Position numbers and translations under genes: made by a program. The notes under the pieces were generated by a model, which saw only the letters and a list, made by a program, of their open reading frames with translations, was not told where the DNA came from and ran no database searches. A stretch of 23,957 nt of DNA, taken from Dehalococcoidia bacterium UBA1123 (GTDB lineage: Bacteria > Chloroflexota > Dehalococcoidia > Lucifugimonadales > UBA1123). Below are positions 23,694 to 23,957 of the stretch, piece after piece (position 1 is the stretch's first letter; the number at the start of each line of letters is the position of its first letter). The DNA is taken from assembly GCA_002313895.1 (NCBI GenBank), contig DCAW01000081.1:19113-43069 (forward strand), read 5' to 3'.

Positions 23694-23957
23694 GTGATCG
23701 AGAACACCCAAGACAAGAATCAGTCTGCTGAAGAACGAAGCTAGGACACTCAAAGATTCGTTCGGCAGGTCAGGTCAGCCACTCGCAGGAAATACACCGC
23801 AGAAGATAAGATCCATATAGTCCTCGAAGGGCTTCCGACGTGAGGTCACAGTCAACGAGCTGTGTCGGCGTGAGGGGATCAAACCCAATAACTTCTACTC
23901 GTGGACCAAGGAGTTCATGGAGTCAGGCAAGCTGCGTTTGAGTCGTGACACGACCCG
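23694..23957 (+). pseudogene. IS3-type transposase OrfA remnant, runs off the edge
   Basis: GTG 23694, with GAAGGAG before it, starts VIENTQDKNQSAEERS, then TAG at 23742, then VRSATRRKYTAEDKIHIVLEG. A frame change near 23835 gives RREVTVNELCRREGIKPNNFYSWTKEFMESGK. The RRKYTxEDKIxIVLEG start and the ELCRREGI...FYSWTKEF helix-turn-helix are those of OrfA proteins of IS3-like elements. At least two lesions make this copy inactive; the rest lies beyond the window. Confidence 0.75.

Noticed and set aside
1..23957. CRISPR array, prophage or integron
   Set aside because: No evenly spaced direct repeats with unique spacers, no phage structural genes and no integrase were seen.

Overview
The window looks like a bacterial chromosome of moderate GC. 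Its gene families (MMPL-type transporter, DUF169, DIO-like selenoprotein, FmdB zinc ribbon, Uma2, ABC-2 exporter, many broken genes) resemble uncultured Chloroflexota (Dehalococcoidia/SAR202-like). That placement is an impression, not a proof. Housekeeping genes present are proB-proA, obgE-nadD, a hemL-like aminotransferase and trpB.

The main result is a set of genes interrupted by in-frame UGA codons exactly where the protein family has its reactive cysteine. Each is followed by a bacterial-SECIS-like hairpin with a G in the first two loop positions. They are: (1) an organomercurial lyase, MerB, with UGA at the Cys159 position (198-860); (2) a three-helix MerT-like protein with UGA-UGA replacing the Cys24-Cys25 pair (1054-1392); (3) a MerP/HMA-like metallochaperone whose CxxC is UxxU (12536-12802); (4) a deiodinase-like thioredoxin-fold protein with the FGSxTUPP signature (13676-14359). 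Read this way, the window encodes six selenocysteines in four proteins, three of them from the mercury-detoxification toolkit. Selenium binds mercury more tightly than sulfur does, so a selenium-based mercury and organomercury handling system is the natural hypothesis.

Layout. 1-1400: end of an unidentified gene, an ArsR-type palindromic operator, then seleno-merB, a small GDCCVFCSY-type Cys protein and seleno-merT. 1400-2830: decay zone with a 90-bp repeat, half of an MMPL transporter and the tail of a kinase. 2832-7412: a spermidine-synthase-like gene, then a leftward set (hypothetical, Uma2, ABC ATPase, ABC-2 permease) and a SnoaL-like gene broken by an amber codon. 7588-10129: leftward proB-proA. 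10175-10603: intergenic region with DnaA-box-like iterons. 10604-14825: rightward obgE, nadD, seleno-MerP-like, DUF169, the deiodinase-like gene and a kinase remnant. 15012-21949: desaturase, beta-lactamase-fold hydrolase, a broken membrane gene, a RidA fragment, hemL-like aminotransferase, metallophosphoesterase, phosphotransferase and fmdB. 22107-23957: trpB, repeats and the start of a degenerate transposase.

UGA cannot simply be a sense codon here. Many intact genes end in TGA, and the interrupting TGAs fall on Cys positions rather than Trp or Gly positions. No selA, selB, selC or selD is visible, so the Sec machinery must lie elsewhere in the genome.
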